A stretch of DNA of 64,000 bases from Liolophura sinensis (Eukaryota > Mollusca > Polyplacophora > Chitonida > Chitonidae). The notes below the pieces were generated by a model. It did no database searches. It saw only the letters and a program-made list of their open reading frames with translations, and was not told the origin of the DNA. The stretch spans positions 44,503,385-44,567,384 of the forward strand of contig NC_088295.1 in assembly GCF_032854445.1 (NCBI RefSeq), read 5' to 3'. Position numbers and translations under genes: made by a program. Each line of letters opens with the position of its first letter. Position 1 is the first letter of the stretch. Positions 11,358 to 25,700 of the stretch are shown piece by piece.

Positions 11358-13988
11358 CAACTCTTTTTATAAATCCAACACAAAATAGCTTATAAAATGT
11401 TTTAACTGCTATTTTCCGTGCATGCGAACTAAAATACATCGAAAAAATACAAAATATTTGTTTAAATGTGTTCTCAGCTAGAGTCTAAGTATAACACAAC
11501 CCTGAAAGTAAGTAAACTTCATAGATAACTAAGACATTGCAGAATGAGTAAAACGACAATTCATGTCTCCTTCTATATAAGACACATGAAAATTGTAAAA
11601 TTCAAACAGTGTAAAAACTTAATAAAGGGAAATGTTCGCACACTCTTGACTTTGTTACCATTCTTACTGCCACGCAATCACCGAAGACGACATGCTTCAA
11701 CATAGCTTGTACTCAAATCACATCACAGCAAACATGTGTATGTGAAGACATTTACGCAGTAATGACAAACAGGATACCTTCCTATATCAGTACAAACTAA
11801 GAAACTTAAGATACAAGTGCCTAGGATGAAAGGCCATAGGCGAATACGAGTGGATGGTGTGGATAACCCAGTCTGGCTAATCAGGCCAGTATCTCGCCCA
11901 AGTGGTTCCGCAGTTTCGGCCTTGATGCACCTTTTATCTGAATGACACGAAAGTATGACATGCCTTAATTTCTCATTAAAGGTGCTTATAATCAGCTTTT
12001 AACTTTCAACATTCTCAATTATTAAAAACTGAGCAGAGAACTGCCCAATGCACATACTAAGCACATTTTACAGCCACAATGTAAAATGTTGAATGTATAC
12101 ATTGGACAAAATTTGATTTTTTTTTTTTTTATGTACATTCAAATGAAAATAGCAATGTTTTTCGAGCCAGCAATAACTCGATGATCTTCATGCCAGAAGA
12201 CAATATACTTGAGAAATTACAAGGCTTTGATTTCTGTTAAAAACACACAAGGCTTTCTTTGTTCAGCACCAAATGCAGCACTGCCTGATTCTAAAAATTC
12301 GATGATGAAAACAAAAGTTTAATTGACAATCCATATGTAAAGAAAATTAAATAGCAAATCTTTACTAATTATGAAAAGCCAGGTATCCCATCTCAGCCTT
12401 ACACAACTCAGTCTTATATACTCACGTATACATAAGGTATGCATAACCTCCAAAAACAACAACAACCTTTTGATTAGTGGTAAATATTCTAAATCCCAGG
12501 AACAGCTATATAAAATATAGTGTAAACCTGCAGACATATTGAACACCGGGACAAATTAATTCAACAGGGGAAAAAGCACTTAAACAACATTCTAAAACTA
12601 TAGCGCATGCAAAAATAGCTCATTTTCATTTGTTTAACCAACAGAGTTGTTCTGTTCTAACAAACCAAAGATCAAGAAATTACATAATTTGAATGTATAC
12701 AAAATGACATACAAGTATATTAAAAAATATATAAACTGAGATAAACAGACCTAATTTAAACTAAAGACATATGCTTTGATCAAATACCTTTTGGTCTCAA
12801 TACCCTGTAGTTTGAAGGTCGTTGCTAAGAATAAACATGCCATTTTAGACAAGCTGAAATGAAATAAGGAAAAAAAAGAAGAAGAAAAAAACACTGCGAA
12901 CAAAAGATTTAACATTCTCAAACATACACATCTTACATAATGTAAAACAATGACAAGAATCATGATTCTGACCCTTCACCCAGCATAGAGTGCAACTGAG
13001 GTCAAAAATGATGGAGATGGAAACTGTTGACTCAAGCAAACAGTATATCAATAATAATATGGATATATGACACCTTCACCATAAAACCTTTCAGTTTTCT
13101 TTGTATTTTATGAAAAGTTCTTTAACTGGCACACACATTTCCTAAAATTTGAAAGACTAAGTTACAAAGACATTTTGCTGTCATTTCGTGAAAGTAGCGA
13201 AGCAATTTTGCGGGAAGACTGTGACTGGTTCTTCAATGAAAATTTCAGCCCACCTTTACCGTCCGGACATTTTTTGATGAGATTTTTCATAATCTCAAAT
13301 GTAACCTAGCATACAAGGTGTGCAAACTATAATCTTCATCATAAGTATTGCACAGTCCCATTTATTTTCTTCTCAATACAATTTCAGATTTGTTTTCTAC
13401 GCCCATCTGCCCATATAATAGCCCATTAACTGCAAGACATGGCAGAAACAGTCACTGTGATATATGGAGGGGCACATACAGACATTTATCTACTCCTACC
13501 AGAAGCATTTAGCAATTCACATCACAATGGATAAACAATAAATTTACAAATATCTTTGGCAAAACTCCAATATAAGCAAGCTTTGTGTAAAAATATATGA
13601 CTGCTGGTCCAATCAGTGAAAAATATGGTTCACAATAAACACATAAATTCATCACAGAGGCGGCTTCAGATGTACATATGATAATGGTGATGTGTATCTG
13701 TAAACCTAGAATAGCACAAGGTTTGTCTCTGGTGTACAGGACAGCATATGCAGAGATTCTCCACGAAGATGAAATAAAAGTATCACCAAGATAAAATGAC
13801 ACAATGTAACAAGTAGAGACAGGAAGTGTACATGTACCTAAATTGACTGAATGCGTTTGTAAAATGGACAAACATAGCACTAGAAGTGTATACACTATTA
13901 AAGTGATAAAAGATGCGAGAAGAGTTGAGAATTTTTACATTCATGAAAAAGTGTTGACGATTGCTGTACTAGAATTCCCTGCAACCTG

Positions 13989-13989
<1 letters not shown>

Positions 13990-14029
<40 letters not shown>
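13990..14029. repeat. (AT)20 microsatellite
   Basis: About 40 bp of uninterrupted AT; it produces false Tyr-Ile ORFs. Confidence 0.
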
Positions 14030-14033
<4 letters not shown>

Positions 14034-15422
14034 GAATACTTCTGGCTTTGTTCAGAGATTCATCCTCCTGAAATATAAACAATTTTATAGTGAATGTCTG
14101 AGATCTTAGCTTCTATTTATACAGAGCACCAAAAGCTGTGGAGAAGGTCAATAAAACTGTCATATGTCCTTCTGAAGAGAAGGTATTAGTTGAGAATACG
14201 GTAAACGAACAACACACATACAAACAGAACTTTAGTGTCCTTCACTTAAAGTAATAGGAAGCTAAAATGTGAAGTAAGGTTCATTATACAGACAACTGAA
14301 AACTATGTGCAACTATACTTTCATTTATTTTTTCAGATTTTCGTAAGAATGTTGAAAGGTATTCAAATATTTTAATACTAGGGTGGGCTTTGCGAGCCAT
14401 ACTGACAATATCTAGGAACTCTGATGTCACATCACTGTTTTTTTTTCCTGATGTTCACCAAAAGGAAGAAATTTTTGGCAATATTTTATCAGTAATCTTT
14501 CATTCATGGGTAAACAGAGTCAGTCCAACATTCAGTGTCGTGATTAAAGTTGGAAAAATTTCCTGTGACGTCAGAGTTCCTAAACTCCTAAAAATAGTGT
14601 GGTTGATAAAGCCCACCTTAGAATTCAAATGTTTGCAAGCCTTTAACCCTCTTCACAAAAATACAGAAAAATAAATGAAAGTATACTGATTCATAGTTTT
14701 AAGTCTTCTACTTAGTGATACCTACCTACTTTTTAGAGATCTTTTCCTTTAAAAGCTCTAAACAACTTTTATAATCTATGGTCTTGAGTTCACATGTATT
14801 TGGTCAGCCAAACTAATTACTACATGTAAAATAGGTAGCAGTCTGACAACTGATCATATATACTGAACTTCCTGGTCCACAATAACAGATCATGCTAACA
14901 AAACAAAAGTCTGCTTGGCTCCAATTTAGGGTAGCATAAAAAAAAAAAAACAATACCCTGGACCTTTCAGTCATTTCTGTACTGGTACTCAGAAATGATA
15001 AGTTTTTTTCATGTTTTGTCCCCTTAGACAAATTAACCTTTTAACCAAATTAACAGCAGGATATTAACCTGTCTAATATGCATGCTGACCTGGCAGTTTC
15101 GTGTTAATGCTAGTCCTAAGACCTTGGTCAGTAAGTTATACTTCATCCTTATCACACAATGTGGTCATACTTAGTAGTTAAGTCATCTCTTAGCAAAGAT
15201 GACTTGGTTTTTCTGTATGATTTCAACCCTTAATTAAGCCTACCTCTCCAGAAACAGAAGCCTAGGTCCTTAAAACTTCTACAGATTTTTCAGTCCAAAT
15301 AAGGCCTGATAAAATGACATGAATAGATTCAGCTAGCTGGTGACGAAAACATTTGTCAGTTTATCATGGGAGTGGTATTCTAATCGTCCTGAATAAAGAA
15401 ACTACAAAACAGCAGTGTGAGT

Positions 15423-16782
15423 TTAGCGAGCGGAATTCAGCAGTGGATGTTGGCTGTTCACAGTGTCATAGTTTGAGTCATACGTGGAGTCAATGCTATC
15501 TTGACTGTCCGCCTTTCCTTCCATTAGCTTGGATGTCGTGTCCGTGTTGCCAATGTTCGAGGCCTCGGATCCTGCAGGCAGATCACCTTCCTCATCGGCC
15601 CAGTGCACGTTTTTAGAGTCAGATTCATCTGGGCTATGCACAGAAGAGCTATCACATGTTGGAAAGACAGGGGGTGTGGACATAGTCAATGCTAACGGGG
15701 CACTTGTTATGTTTCCACCGTTCTCACTCCAAACCGGTTTGCAGTGCGCAGACTGCAAATGGTTCAAGTTACTGTAATCTGTTGTGGGTGGCATGTCTGA
15801 TGTGGACATAGGCATAGCGTCCGAGCTGGTTGTGTGTTGAGGGAGTGAGGTCTCTGGGTGGAACATTGGCCCATTTACCTGAGTGTACATTGACTGAGGT
15901 TGACGCAGAACAGAGGCATAACTGGTATAGAAAGGTGTGGTCTGTTGACCACCAGTACCCATGGTACAGCTACCGTAGTCAGGGGGGTCCGGCACCTGAT
16001 TAAAAAACACAGGCTGAGCATCGTTTGTGGCAATAATAGCTGGGGAATCAGAGTTACATGTACTCTGATCGAGGCTGCTGTAACGCTGGTATGAGGAGTT
16101 GGGCTGAGAGTCTGTACCCACAATGTGATGTCTGAGAGGATCCTGTCTTGGGGCAAAGTCTCCAGCTTTGTCATGCTGAACTGCTGATGACTGTGCGGCC
16201 AATGAACTGTTTGGGCAAGATTTGAGTACTGAGGTATCTTTATGAGGAACACAGAGTGATAACACACTGCCATGGCTAGTCTGGGGTCTGGGATAGTAGT
16301 CTCCTGTCATAAGATTCATGGGGGTCACGGAGACTCGACTCGGCCCTGTATCAGCCATTGTCACCCCAACAGTTGGGGTGTGGAATGGCTGTGTGTCACT
16401 GGCACTGGTAAAGTTCATATGTGTCATGGATCCGCCACGTTTGGTTGGACTGAGATGGTCTGTGTGAGATAAGGAGCGCTTGACACTATTACTTTTCACT
16501 CGCTGCAGCATTGGCGACTGGTAGAACATTGGGTCTCTGATGCCGTCTTTGACATTATGCAGACTGTTGATGCGGAGATCCTTGGTGGGGGAGTCCACAA
16601 TACTTTCATTGCTGAAAGCGCTCGTAATGTTGGACAGAAAATGGCGGAATCTTGCTGGGGAAGATATGGCACTTGGCACAACGGAAGTAGCTACATCCAC
16701 CAGTTTCTTATCCACTTTAACGTTTTCAGGAATAGTCTCCATTGTGTTGACCATCTGGCTACCGATGTCTCCTGGGTCCAAA
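15423..16782 (-). other. Last bestrophin exon: low-complexity cytosolic tail
   Basis: This 1360-nt exon encodes residue 368 onward (about 452 residues), rich in Ser, Thr, Pro, His and Gln and with no domain I recognise. Bestrophin tails are divergent and cytosolic and are linked to gating and phosphoregulation. Near its end, residues 758-762 read KNVHW followed by ADEEGD, which fits the RVxF-type protein phosphatase 1 docking pattern. Shorter ORFs in the other frames here are shadows. Confidence 0.
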
Positions 16783-19700
16783 CTACAAATCAAATCACAA
16801 CGACTCAGTTTTCTGTTCACTCTTGTTTGAAATGTAAGTCATATATAGATAGTATGTTTGAGTGTCTGTGTTGTAAATATGTACAATGTATTTGACATAG
16901 AATTTTGTCCATGACTAAGTCACTTATTTCATGTGATTCTACAAGTTCTATTAATCTTACACATATATCTGAGGTCGTTTGGTGAGTACATGTAAGACTA
17001 TCATGCTGATAAATGTAAATGTCAGCACCAAAAGTAATGTGTTTTCGCCTTACTTGCCTCTAAAAATGTACTGTTTTCAGTAAATTCTTACAGCAATTAC
17101 AGTAATTTAAATATTGTGCACTGATAAGAGTGTTTGCCTGTTTAAAAAGGTCGGCTAATTTATATTTAAATGGATGTTTCAAAAACTGATCACAAAACTA
17201 AGTTCACTTATTCTATAACCATGTAAATGAGGCCTATGAATGAATGACCTGATCAACCTTACAGTTGGGAAATTTTACTGCAAAATGTCAGCGTAAGATG
17301 AATAAATTACATGAATTTATTATTGAAACTATCAAAAGTAGCAGAATTAAAACAGTTAAACCAGGAGTCCTACAAAAGCTTCTGTAGCAAGTATAACTGC
17401 AATTTATAGAAAAGATTTATGAAGAGGCCAAGCAGTGATTTTTGCTGACCTGAAAAAAAAAACAAGGCGTTTTGCATTGTTTCAACTCCATTTTCTTCTG
17501 TTGGTGATCTTACAGATGAGCATACCTGAAGTCTGCAGTAGATCCCATGAAGGGTTCACTCTTGTGACAGATGGTGGATTTGGTGTACGGTAACTCTGGT
17601 TCCAGATCATCCCAGTACAGGTCCTTCTCCAGGATGGGCAGATCACCGTAAAGTTCATCTGCACCCAACATAGCCACCTGTCAGACAAAATAATTGTGCA
17701 TAATATCAAGCCTCATCACAGATGAGGAAATATCTCAGATCAGAGGTTTCTATTTATCCCCATATCCTATCTTGTCACACCCAAAACACTATATTTTCTG
17801 TGTTGCCCATGTTTAACAGAAACAGAATGACTATAATTAATATAACAGTCACATAAAATTTCACAAACATCTTAAAAATTTCTCAAACCTGGACTAAAAT
17901 ATTCAGCTTCAGTGTTTAAAAAAGATACAAAAAACAATAAATGTTTGTAGCATAAATGCTATTTACTCATTACTTTTCACAGTTCTGTTTCCATAGAAAC
18001 TCCTTTACACCATCAGTAGATAAATACATCATGCATGTATGTATGTATGTATGTCACACAACATGGTTAACCTTAATAAAATTCTTGAAGACCCACGAGC
18101 ATTCTGAAATACACGTAACCATGATCATCTATCCATTTTATCTGCTGCCATATAAGTTGCCATATTTACAATCTGCTTATTTCACAACTCGGATATATTC
18201 TTAAGTATGGTGTAAAACGCTAATCAAATATATAAATAACACTGATCAAATAAATAAATAAATACTAACTCTTGATAAAATCCAAATTGTCTTTATCAAA
18301 AAGAAAGTTCAAACAATTCCTTGAGTCTTACATCTTAGTTTGTAGTCTTTTTCTGACAGTAGTTATGGGGACAACCTTACCTGATAGTTTCTGTCAATGA
18401 TCCAGTTTGTCTCAAAATCATCCTCATCCTCACCAAAAGGGTTGATCAAAACTTCTGCTACCTACAAATGATCAAGGACATAGGAAAAAAAAAATAGGTG
18501 AATAGAAAAATAGGCCTATCTATTAACAATCATTTGTTTAAAGCCAAGCTGGTATTCTGGGCATTTCAGCACCTATATAAACTTGCATTCACAACAAATG
18601 AGCTTGCTCAACATTGAATAGGACTATCATTAAAGTCAAACTGTTCCTGAATATTTGACCAATTAAATCATGACTCAAGCTTGTCAAGCTTCCTTAATTA
18701 GATGTCTCAAAGTTATCAATAAGCTGTTTATCTAATTAAAGATATTGAATATTACTAGCTATCTGGCAGCTTTGTTTATCTAATTAAAGATATTGGACAT
18801 TACTAGCTATCTGCCAGCTTTGTGTATCCAATTAAAGATATTGAAAATTACTAGCTATCTGCCAGCTTTGTGTAACTAATTAAAGATATTGGACATTACT
18901 AGCTATCTGCCAGTTTTGTGTATCTAATTAAAGATACTGGACATTACTAGCTATCTGCCAGCTTTGTTTATCTAATTAAAGATATTGGACATTACTAGCT
19001 ATCTGCCAGCTTTGTTTATCTAATTAAAGATACTGGACATTACTAGCTATCTGCCAGCTTTGTTTATCTAATTAAAGATACTGGACATTACTAGCTATCT
19101 GCCAGCTTTGTTTATCTAATTAAAGATACTGGACATTACTAGCTATCTGCCAGCTTTGTGTATCTAATTAAAGATATTGAAAATTACTAGCTATCTGCCA
19201 GCTTTGTGTATCTAATTAAAGATATTGAAAATTACTAGCTATCTGCCAGCTTTGTGTATCTAATTAAAGATATTGGACATTACTAGCTATCTGCCAGCTT
19301 TGTGTATCTAATTAAAGATATTGGACATTACTAGCTATCTGCCAGCTTTGTGTATCTAATTAAAGATACTGGACATTACTAGCTATCTGCCAGCTTTGTG
19401 TATCTAATTAAAGATATTGAAAATTACTAGCTATCTGCCAGCTTTGTGTATCTAATTAAAGATATTGGACATTGCTAGCTATCTGCCAGCTTTGTTTATC
19501 TAACTAAAGATATTGGATATTACTTGCTATCTGTCAGCTTTGTTGAATGGTATACACGAACATCCAGGTTGACTGTAGCAGAATACGCAGGATATTACTG
19601 TGTACCTCCTGTGTTGTTGAATGGTGGAAATGAGCTTCCATGTTGACTGTAGCAGACCTGAGCATTACTAGGTATCCCCAGTTTTGTTGATACAATGTAG

Positions 19701-22700
19701 TGTAAATAAACATCCCTACTGACTGTACCAGACCTGAATATTACTACACTTTCGTTGAACAGCGTATAAAATGAACATCCATATTGACCATGGTAGACCT
19801 ACCTTAAGCCAACCCAGGTAGAAGAAGAACTGCATGAGTGTGAATAGAGGCACATAGAGGTCTGTCCGTCTGGGGTGATTTCCATCAGGTACTTGCTCAA
19901 TGTACTGACGGCCCATTAGGCAGGCGAAGAAAAACCCGTACACAGCCAATGTAGTCACCTGTAATTGTGAATAACATACATGTAACATGTACAAGTCAGT
20001 TTCAGGATTAAAGGATACATAAAAAGGTGCTAGTAATACAAAAGGAAAAGTATGCTTTTAAGGAAAATGATGCAAGATATGCTCGAAAAAAAATTCAGAA
20101 TTTTTTTTTTCCATATTTGAGGCATAGTTCATATTTGTTAATAACTCCTCTTCTTTAATATGCATATTTTCCATCAATGGTCGGGAATATTTGGAAATGA
20201 CGTCATTGGTAAACATAATGGGAATGTAGGACCAGCCCAGCGCCCTCATTCTGGCTCTTCCCTCCCCACCCTCCCCCCAACAAAGTTGTTTTTAAAACCG
20301 CCACCTTTGACATCACCACAGCAGACTACTTAATTTCCAGAATGACGCTGGAGCCTTAGCAAAACTGTAGTTTAAAGCCATTTTTACACTCCAAGAAGAA
20401 AGCAGTGAAGCTGTTCTGTACTTTTATGCCATGCAACTATCTAAACTCCATCTGAAGAAATAAAAACGTTTCATGTATCCCTTAATATACATACATTTAC
20501 ATGTGGCAACAACAGCCATCAGTCATGGCTCTGACAAACTTCCAGACTTTTGTAAAGAGCTCTACCGAGGCCAATAAGGGCTAGATTTGAACATGGCCTG
20601 AAAAGCTTCTAGGTACTAATTAAGGCAGATTTCTATAAGTCATTAAAAACACTTTTAAATTTAATATTTCTTGACTCAAATATAAAATTTGAAAATACAA
20701 GAACCATCAGCATCATGGGTCAAAATTTACTTGAACCTTTCTAATTTCAGACCTATAAAACCAAGATCTGTTCAACGTATACAGGTTTAATATATATGTG
20801 ATGGTTTACAGAAAATGCCACTCACCTGTGTATAAACGAGTGGAATGCTAATCCAATCAAAGGAATACAGCATGCCTAAGGCTGCTTTGAAACCTGCGAC
20901 TTCCTAAAAACAGAAAAAACATTTTTGTTTTTTTGAATTTTGGAACCACAAGATACACCAGACTTATCAGAGTGAAAAACAGGAATATATCACAAACAGG
21001 GACATAACTCTGTAAAGTCCTAAACATTGGGGTCCATTTTCAATAAGGCTCTGGGCTAATGGTAGAAACACAAGAATCTTAAATTTAAAAACCCTGTTAG
21101 AAACTACAAATACTAAGGCCATATACATTAAAAACTTTAAGACATAAGTACTGGTTATTATTTAAAACTTTCAAAACTTTAGTTTATCTTCTCAAGAACA
21201 ATTTACAAATAGTAATGCCAATAATATCAAAATCAGGTTAAGGTAGGAGTGGTTATCTCCTCTTGATCCAGAGCTATTTTCTGAATGAGACCAAATAGAA
21301 GGCAAAGGGGGTCTAAACCAAGAGGAGATAACTACTTTTTCTCTGATAGGCCTGTGGAGAAAAATCATAAACTAAGGTACAAATGATTTATTTATTTATT
21401 TGATTGGTGTTTTATGACGTACTCAAGAATATTTCACTTTTACGACTGCAGCCAGCATTATGGTGGGTGGAAACCGGGAAGAGCCCGGGGGAAACCCACG
21501 ACCATCTGCAGGATGCTTCAGACCTTCCCACATGTGGCCGGAGAGGAAGCCAGCATGAGCTTGACTTGAACTCGCAGCGACCGCATTGGTGAGAGACTCC
21601 TGGGTCATTACACTGGGCTAGCACGCTAACCAACTGAGCCACGGAGGCCCCAGGTACAAATGAAGACTGTAAATGAGTATTCTTCTACTCAATGAAATAG
21701 GGGAATATTATTTACATGGTTTAAACTATGTATGACTTGAAGTTTATAATCAACATAACTAGTAATTCCCTACATAAAAACTGCTAAAGGTATTGAACAT
21801 ACATTATTGTTAAGCAAATAATTACAGCATTAAAACAATTCAAAAAGCAGAAAAAAATTTTGTACGGAAATATTTTCTAGGTTTAAAACTAATCTTTGAA
21901 TTTATAACATGCTAGAGGATCCTTTTATTTTGTAATGTGATCAATGAATTTTCTAAGGGAGGCATATGGGTGGAGGGAGTTGTGTTCAAAATGGCTCAAA
22001 GAGTTATTGCCCCTGATCACCTAAGTAATTAACCATTGCATTAGCCATCTATCTGACATACCACCTGGCTTACACATGAGTGAGCAAGAGTTGGATTTGA
22101 AACGGCATTCTCAATGGCAAGGTGCTGTGCAGCAGCACTCTTCTTTGGCTGAATGATCCAACATCTTTGCTGTCTTTTAATGGAATACCTTTACTCTATG
22201 ATTATTTTTTTATCAAAGTGGCATATTAATGGAGTACTCACATCTAACAAAGTCTTGAGGTGAATCTCATCTCTAATGCGTCCCTCCTCCATACACTGAG
22301 CCAAAAGCGTCGAGAACCACATGGTTGGCACCCAGAACTTGTTGTGCTCAGTGGGCATATCCCTCAGTTTCCTCTTCTCATGGGATGTCATCAGACCTAG
22401 GATGTGATAAGGTGCACAATCTCCCTACAGGTGTGCTCAAGTGTGCTGAACAGGTGAGGTGATTACACCTCACCTGTCACACATATACACACACTGTTAC
22501 ACCCTGAGAGAGAGATGCACCATGTCACATCCGGTAAAACCCTGCCCTTAAAGCCCAGTGGAGAACTTGACCAATCCTGGATCCGCAGGAGGGAGAGAGT
22601 GGGGGGTCTACTGTACCACCATCTATAACGTATGGCACCCACCACTTCATCTAGCTACTGGCCTCGACCTTTACACAGCGGAGTTGTTTACGCACCATTT

Positions 22701-25700
22701 CTGGTCAGGGGGGAGAGAATTTCAAGGTGGTTGGTTCTGCTTTTGTGGGTGATGCTTTTTCTGCAGATGGGGATACAGGTAAAAGAGGGAGATAGTAAAA
22801 AGTGCCGATGACGTCCATGTACCGGTTTCTACATTACATTTTCTGTTATCAATGCCTGCTTACACATGAATAGAATAAAGTTAACAGCTTTTCTGCTCAG
22901 CCAATGGCATAATGACAACTGTAGACATATCAGTGCAATATCCACTACACATATAATTAGTTTCCTCTGGATATCCCTTAACATTCAATCCCTGCATGTT
23001 AACCCACACACTAGTCAGCTAGGGGCCATTCACGTACTATGTTCACAAATAGGCAAACAATACTCTTAATGCCCTTCCCAGACCAGCCCTTCAGTAACCA
23101 GACAAAAAATGAGATTCATTGATAGTATAAAAACAGCAGTATTTCGGCACCTTCAACCCTCCCTGCTCCGTCCCCACCCCTGGAGTAAGTAATACTTGAA
23201 TAGCCCCTGTGAAACTACTGTAAGTGAGAGACAATATGACAACAACAGTTTTGTTCAAATGTACACATGGTAAAAATTAAACAACAAATTATTTTATTTC
23301 GCTTTATAAATAAGTGTGTTTTTTGTTCAATTTTTCTTTTAAAACAAACTAAATTTTCCTATTATATTTGAAAAGTTAGGTGGTGACCTGCCAGTGTGCT
23401 AGTCTTATATTGCAATGACTTGCAGCTGATATGTCTACGGCGATAAACTTAATTTTTGAAACATTTTCAGCAATGTACTTGTACATTAAGCACAGTAAGC
23501 AGTACAGTTAAAACCTATTTAAATTAAGCATAAATGGAACAAAATGAAATGAAAATTTTGTGCCATATTGTTATGCAGAAAGCAAACTTAAGGCACCGAT
23601 AACAGTTACATGTAAGTTGAACTGGCAACAAGAGATTTGGGGGCTTCAGTGAAATATGCACTTTGAAATTTGGATAAGTTTAGGTATAAAAAGATTCGAA
23701 AAAATGTTATAAAGATAAGTTTTGCATTAATAACTTTTTTCTAATAAATTCACACATCTGAAGCACAACAAGTCCAATGTTACACAAGCATCGAGTGTAA
23801 ATTTAGGGAGTAGGTTCACAGCATTATGTGATGATTAATTTCCAAGAAATTTCAAAATATGATTTTTGCTTCACTTAAATTTTCTGACTTCCCGCTCTGA
23901 GTGCTTAGAACCTGATCCCTGTCACTTGACATGGTCTTTGGTGCATAATATACAGGAATGAAGTGACAAACAAAAGTATGTACATTTCAACACAAATCAC
24001 TATGAAATTGGCAAACACCCATCTCATTTTTATGACATTATTTCAAGCACTTTTAATTATTTCCTTAATACACATACTCAATCATTTTTGTAACCTTTTT
24101 CATATGTGATCTTTGAACAAGTCAGATAAGCTAAGAGCTGAACATTCACATTTATGTTAAAATAATATCATGTAATATAACAGTTGATAGATGATACACT
24201 TCGATCAAATAAAATGACACACAGTCTAATTTAGAAAGCTAAATAATACTTAATAATGCATAAAACTGAGAGGGATGTTTACTTGAGTGCATCGTGTTGT
24301 TGATGTAACCACCTATATAAAAAGCAGCAAAAGAAGTTACTGCACTTTAACGATGATTCTGACAAAGCCAAACAGAATGTAGATCAAAAAAAAAACATGA
24401 TTTGAAATTTTGAATAATAGTGTTTGATCAGTATCGTGTTGGAACGATGGGGATGGGAGATTAAAACTGGCAAAAAAAATGAAAAAAAAAAATAAAGAGT
24501 TTCCAGGTCAGAAAAAAAAAATAGTTGTAAAATTATATTATGTTACCTCTTGAACGCTGTTATAGGGCATGGAGGGCTATTTGGGCAAATTTTAGACAGT
24601 ATGCGGTTTCAGAGTGTGAAACGTCGCATCCTCTCCCAAAGGGTAAATAACAGGCATCTCAAAAATTCACGTTATTTAAAAGAAGATGCATTTAATGTTT
24701 AGCTTCGGATCAATGTTTGAAAATGGGTGAACGAACTCAAATTGGAAATCAGTACTGCATATAAAAAATTCCACTGGAATCAGAGTACAATTTTCCAAAC
24801 AAACCATAAGATAAAAGTTGAATTAAACATATGTCAATTCTTTTCCCTGAATGCAGAAGTAGTCAAAATTGACATGCCTCTTGATTTCCAATTAAAGCTA
24901 ATTCACTTCATCTGAACACTTATCACTAGCTTGAATGATATAAACTAATTGTACATTTAACAGTGTTTCATATTAAAATGAAGTTTTCAAGAAGGAGAAA
25001 CTGAATTTGTCATTATTTAATAATTCAAATATAACATAAATATTTGTTGCCTCTAAAATTCAGAAACCCTGATCTTCATTGTTAATATTTATAACACAAC
25101 AATGACATTCCTTTTAATGGCAGTCTCCAATAACTTCCAAATGAGGGCAAAATAATACTCCCATTTATCTTTTAGAAATACAGGTATTAATTTTGGAGAC
25201 AACCTTTAAAATGAATATCATAGAAAACAATTTGATGTTAAAACTGATGATACTAATAATAAACTGTAACCATGCATTCCCCCTAGTTTCACCTTGAAAA
25301 TGAGCAAAAAAGCTTATCATTAGTACTTGATCTGTAGACAGGAACATCAGACATTAAGATCTTTAGGAAATTAAATAAAACAATCAAACAGCCTCACAAG
25401 TGAAGTCATTAACAAAAATGTAGATGTCAATGCCCTCAATCATAACTAAAGCAGTAGTACAACCCAACTCATGTCGGCATGTTGGCTGTAAGCAGATGTA
25501 CATCCTCATAAAAACAAGAAAGCTTAGTGCTTCAAAAACTATTAAAGGCAATTTGTATTTCATAGGACAATAGTATAAGCTCTGAAATATTTGCTTCAGT
25601 TACCAGTTAGGTTTAAGCATAAGATACCGCAAGACAATGCCAGCTTGACACATGGAACATGATATTTTATTATGCACTGCTATTCATTTCACATTTGAGT

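Larger units (their letters stand above)
6632..15422. other. Intergenic between convergent GPCR and bestrophin genes
   Basis: No exon of a recognisable protein is seen in either strand. The interval holds SINE copies (7457, 8306, 9667), TA tracts (11320, 13990) and AT-rich unique DNA. Its left part should contain the GPCR 3' UTR and its right part the bestrophin 3' UTR. The first AATAAA on the minus strand after the bestrophin stop is at 14324-14329, giving a 3' UTR of about 1.1 kb if used; another at about 11228 would make it over 4 kb. Confidence 0.

Noticed and set aside
13509-13895. Minus-strand ORF of 128 codons with hydrophobic stretches
   Set aside because: No family resemblance, no splice context linking it to a gene, and it lies where the bestrophin 3' UTR may run.
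18724-19546. CRISPR-like regular repeat
   Set aside because: The 48-bp units are continuous, with no unique spacers, in a eukaryotic intron.
21404-21642. Three ORFs of 61-76 codons at 21.4-21.6 kb
   Set aside because: All lie in a full-length SINE.
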